Of a DNA stretch of 64,000 bases, positions 60,551 to 64,000 are shown in pieces. This DNA comes from Tigriopus japonicus (Eukaryota > Arthropoda > Copepoda > Harpacticoida > Harpacticidae): the NCBI GenBank assembly GCA_010645155.1, contig JAAGOF010000104.1:2777095-2841094 (forward strand), read 5' to 3'. The notes under the pieces were generated by a model. It was not told the DNA's origin. It saw nothing but the letters and a program-made list of their open reading frames with translations, and did no database searches. A program made the translations under genes and the position numbers. Every line of letters begins with the position of its first letter. Positions within the stretch are counted from its first letter, which is position 1.

Positions 60551-63500
60551 GTAAGTCAAGCCAAGTCAAAAACAACACGTGCGCCAGATATTGGACCACC
60601 AAATATCGTCCTTTTGGTGTGCACGGGGGTCAGAACTGGCAAGGGATCTCAAGGCCTGAGAATTTCATTACTACATAGACCTGGTGTTGTTGTTGTTATT
60701 GTTGTTGTTGTTGGTGGTGGTGATGGTGGTGGTGGTGATGTTGTTGTTGTTGCCCAGGATAAGAAAGAAAAGGGACGGGTAAAAGCGTTGTCAATCAAAT
60801 TCACTTTTGACATGTAGAGCTTCGGGTCGTGAAAGAGGGTCGGTGTTAATATTAGAAGCATGGAAGAAGACCAAGTCTAAGTAACAAATGGAGAAGATTA
60901 TCTGCCGGGATGGATATGGTCCCTTTGGAAAACATGGATGTCCCTTAGTTCCTCTAAACTTTTTAAGTCAATATGGTGGAACAGCGAGAGTCAACGGCTT
61001 AAATTGGTCAATTCGTACTTTAGGTTCACATCATGCATATTTCATCAGGCTCATCTGCACCTTTCAAAATCGTTGGGCTTGAGGGCTCTGTTCCACAATC
61101 TCTTGGCTCATTAATCTAACCTGATTTTGAAGATTAAGGAGGCCTTCCGTTGATCAAACTCTACTTTGGCTTTCCATGGAGAGAGAACCAACCCATGTTC
61201 CGAAGAATGTATTTTCTTCAGCTTGGAAGTTCCAACGCTAGATGGCCTTCGACACAAAAAAATGGAACAAGGTCCAATCTGAGAGCCCCCTAGTGGCTTG
61301 CTTATGAAATAGACCATGTGGAGCAAACTCTTCATTGGGGCCTCTCGTTTTGGGAGAAAGCTTTTAAAAAGGTTTTTGGAGGAGTGTTCCTTTTGATCTG
61401 GCACCGGAATTACACTCATTTATCTAACTCAAGGAAGGGGGCTTTGTTAAGGGTCTGACCGATAAGGATCTTCTTGAAGGTTCTTGGTTTCCTTTGATGT
61501 GGCGGCTTGTTGCACATAGGATGCATTGAAGGCTCCATTGAAAGTACCTCTTTTTGGAGGAACCATCGGATCAAATGCAAGAACCACAATGTTCGTGATC
61601 CTAGAGCAAAACTCGTGCCAGTTTTGACCTGATCAAAAGCAGCGGAAGTTTCCTTTCAAAAACCAACATCTGACCCTTAGGGTTCCTTAAAGCACATCCT
61701 ATTTCGTACTCTAACCAAATACTGGCGTTGAGTGTTTGGGTTGTATGGTTTGGAGTCCCTGAACGTTGGAAAGGATATTGGATACCAAATTCAGACGTTT
61801 TGTCCTTGCCAGATGAAAACTTGTAAAACAGATTGCCCACCGATGACACCGACCACCCAGTCAACCAAATACCCAAAAAGAATTTGAGGATGGAATGGTA
61901 TTCTCAAACCTCGTTGTGCAGTTACTGTTCTTCAGAATTAGATGTACGTGGAATGGAAGTTTTTTATTCGATTTTTCCTGGTTTGAGATTAGTATAGATA
62001 ACTAACTATCGCCGATTTAGGATCATAATTAGAGCCAAAATTAAGGAACCACGTCCAATTATCACTGACCATTTTGAGAGTGTGAGAACAATCGTCAATC
62101 GGTCAGAGCGTCTCATGGGAACCTCAAGATTTTCTCTGCCACCTTAAAGGCCAAAACATTGAGTGCCTGTTTGAGAATAGGCCCTGGGCAACAATACTAG
62201 TGGCGTGAGCCTCTGATGGCCTTGCAAACAGCTTGCCAAAGGAAAAGTTTGGAACATAAATTAGCACTTAAAGCAACTTCCAAGTAAGAGACCCGGACGG
62301 GTCCTGAGTCCTGAATATGTGCCACCAAGGTTGATGTCAACGTCACGATGAAGACCAGACATCTAGGACCGAGAACTTGTCGTTGGATAAAGGTATATTC
62401 TATTGGATAACTAATCTTTTGTCAAGGTTCACATGAATGAAAAATGTAATCTAGTCAAGTGGTAACTTGATAGGAGGACCAATTTGTCTGCCAATCAGAA
62501 ATTGTAGTAAAGATTTTAATGCTGCGCTATGGATATTCTGAGAAACAAAGAAGTCTTGAAGTGGCTTATGCAACTCGCTCGACAAAGGTGGCCTTGAATA
62601 TAACCTTCCAAAACTCTGAGGCATGCAATTTTAAGGCTTAGTTAGCTTCAAGAAGAGGCGTTCAGGACAGGCGTTTCATTAACAACTTTGCAACATGAGA
62701 GTTCCGATCCATACAGGTCCTTCTGAGCATAAGCTTCCCTGCTTTAGTTGATGAGTTCGTGATTGAAACAATTAAGTACTCTCGGATTTCAATGGCACGC
62801 TCCGAGTACAAAGGCGCCTTTCAACCAAGGATCCAATTCCGAGACACGAACCTGAGAAATTTACATATTTTCATCATTCCTCTCATCCCACGAGATCTTG
62901 CTCCTATTTTCGGCCCATAAGGCTACCAAGATACGAATGGAACACCTCCCATTGTTGGATTTTGTGTTCCGTTGCGAGAAGACCTGATTCCAGTGTAATA
63001 CGCAAAAAACTGGGACTCTTGGAGGCGAAAGCGGATTCATAGATCATGATCAATTCAAAGAGGGGTGAAGAACTTTTTGGTAGCAAGCAAACATACTCAA
63101 CATATATGCACGTTTTACTTGAAAGTTTTAGTTGTTCTTTTATGTATTGTTTGCGTCAGTGGACTAATATGCCTATTTGTTTTGTAACCACAATACCACG
63201 GTTTTGCATTTTTTAAATCCCAATAGAATCGATCGGTTAAAAATAGTTAAAAAACGCCTTGTTCGTATTGATCTGTTCAAGTTGGCCTTACTTTCAACTT
63301 ACTTTAGACTATTTTTGTTCTATTTTGGTATCGTACTTCATCCATGTTGACGCGGTGAAGGTTGTTGATGGATAGGCTGTGCTCTAGTTAAATCTTAAAA
63401 ATAGCCCTGAGAAATTTGCCCTTGATGTTTGAAGCTTAAAAAAACTTTTTTTTATCATTCCTTCTTCGCCTTTTCGCAACCATAACTTTACCGCTTTGCA

Positions 63501-64000
63501 TATTTGGGGGTGACAAGCTCCAGATAAGAACTCGTTGTCAGGATCCTCTAGCAGCGCAATTTTTTCATTCGTCCAGGACAATAGAGTGCTGGAAAGCGTA
63601 TGTTTTATCAAAAGCAACTTGTTAAACAGATCACGTCAGGCCAAGGGGAAATGAGTTGGTCTGAGTGAAAGGCTAATCTCGCTGAACTTGAGTCGTGACA
63701 ACATCTCACCATAGAAGTATACAGAGAGAGATTAATCATTATTCTGTTTGCCTTGGTTGTTGGGTAAATATCTTCGAACTTATTGAAAGGTTCAAATAAA
63801 AATACAGAGCAATAGCATCTTATACATCTCACCCCCCATTGTTGGTGGATTGGTCATGTCCCCATATCCGTTTGCTAATTTATTGGTGCAAAATACTGTG
63901 TGCTGCATTTGGTTGAAGTCCATTCAACAGGCCATATCTAAAAAAGTTAATCCATCCGAAGCGTGCAGTAGGTTGCCAAAGATGAAACAACCGATTTGAG
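60551..64000. other. Intron downstream of the UCR1 exon
   Basis: A (GTT)n(GGT)n microsatellite lies at 60682-60752. I looked for the next PDE4 exon (HGEDLIVTPFAQ-like) and did not find it. No further exon or repeat is recognised. Confidence 0.4.
60682..60752. repeat. (GTT)n/(GGT)n microsatellite
   Basis: A compound trinucleotide repeat 130 bp after the UCR1 donor. Confidence 0.9.

Noticed and set aside
61111..61876. Two minus-strand frames of about 90-100 codons
   Set aside because: No motif, no splice structure, and interrupted in the same frame.
60551..64000. Next UCR1 or UCR2 exon of dnc
   Set aside because: Searched for sequence encoding DLIVTPFAQ and ETLEELDWCLDQLE-like peptides and saw none; the gene must continue beyond the window.
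1..64000. CRISPR arrays, operons, bacterial-type promoters, rRNA
   Set aside because: Nothing of the kind is seen; the sequence is eukaryotic nuclear DNA with spliced exons.

Overview
This window looks like the 5' part of one large arthropod gene, read on the plus strand: the orthologue of Drosophila dunce (dnc), a cAMP-specific 3',5'-cyclic phosphodiesterase of the PDE4 family. The anchor is an exon at 60377-60550. It encodes the start of the PDE4 regulatory domain UCR1, with [11 protein letters not shown], the PKA site RRESF and [13 protein letters not shown] all readable. The rest of UCR1, UCR2 and the catalytic domain are not in the window and should lie beyond 64000. The base composition, the splice signals and the many short DNA transposons show an animal nuclear genome. 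A crustacean, perhaps a copepod, is a guess.

Upstream of the UCR1 exon are four separate N-terminal coding units: 4638-5224 (two exons), 18796-19193, 41130-41476 and 44110-45344. Every one stops at a GT donor leaving two bases (AG) of a split codon. UCR1 begins with the single T that completes it to AGT (Ser). They are therefore best read as mutually exclusive alternative first coding exons that splice to the same acceptor. This is the architecture known for dnc and vertebrate PDE4 genes, where alternative promoters give isoforms with different N termini and different targeting. The first unit ends in RRHSWI, the sequence that carries the N-terminal PKA site of mammalian PDE4D3.

The rest is mostly intron. 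Four places (5344, 25733, 41744, 47755) carry a pyrimidine tract and AG joined directly to GTAAG, the signature of zero-length recursive splice sites. Exactly one lies downstream of each alternative first exon and before the next one, which is the most interesting pattern found.

The introns are rich in small non-autonomous DNA elements. These include hAT-like MITEs with 8-bp target duplications (one nested inside another), a pair of mariner elements with TA duplications, three copies of an almost fully palindromic element with 7-bp duplications, a compound GGCCGCATG-ended cluster, and further hairpin repeats. An old LINE reverse-transcriptase tail is also present. On the minus strand near 20.3-22.3 kb there are a BTB-like exon, a frameshifted unrecognised ORF and FLYWCH-like fragments. 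These could be remnants of genes nested in the intron. An assembly gap (19900-20018) sits inside a tandem duplication.
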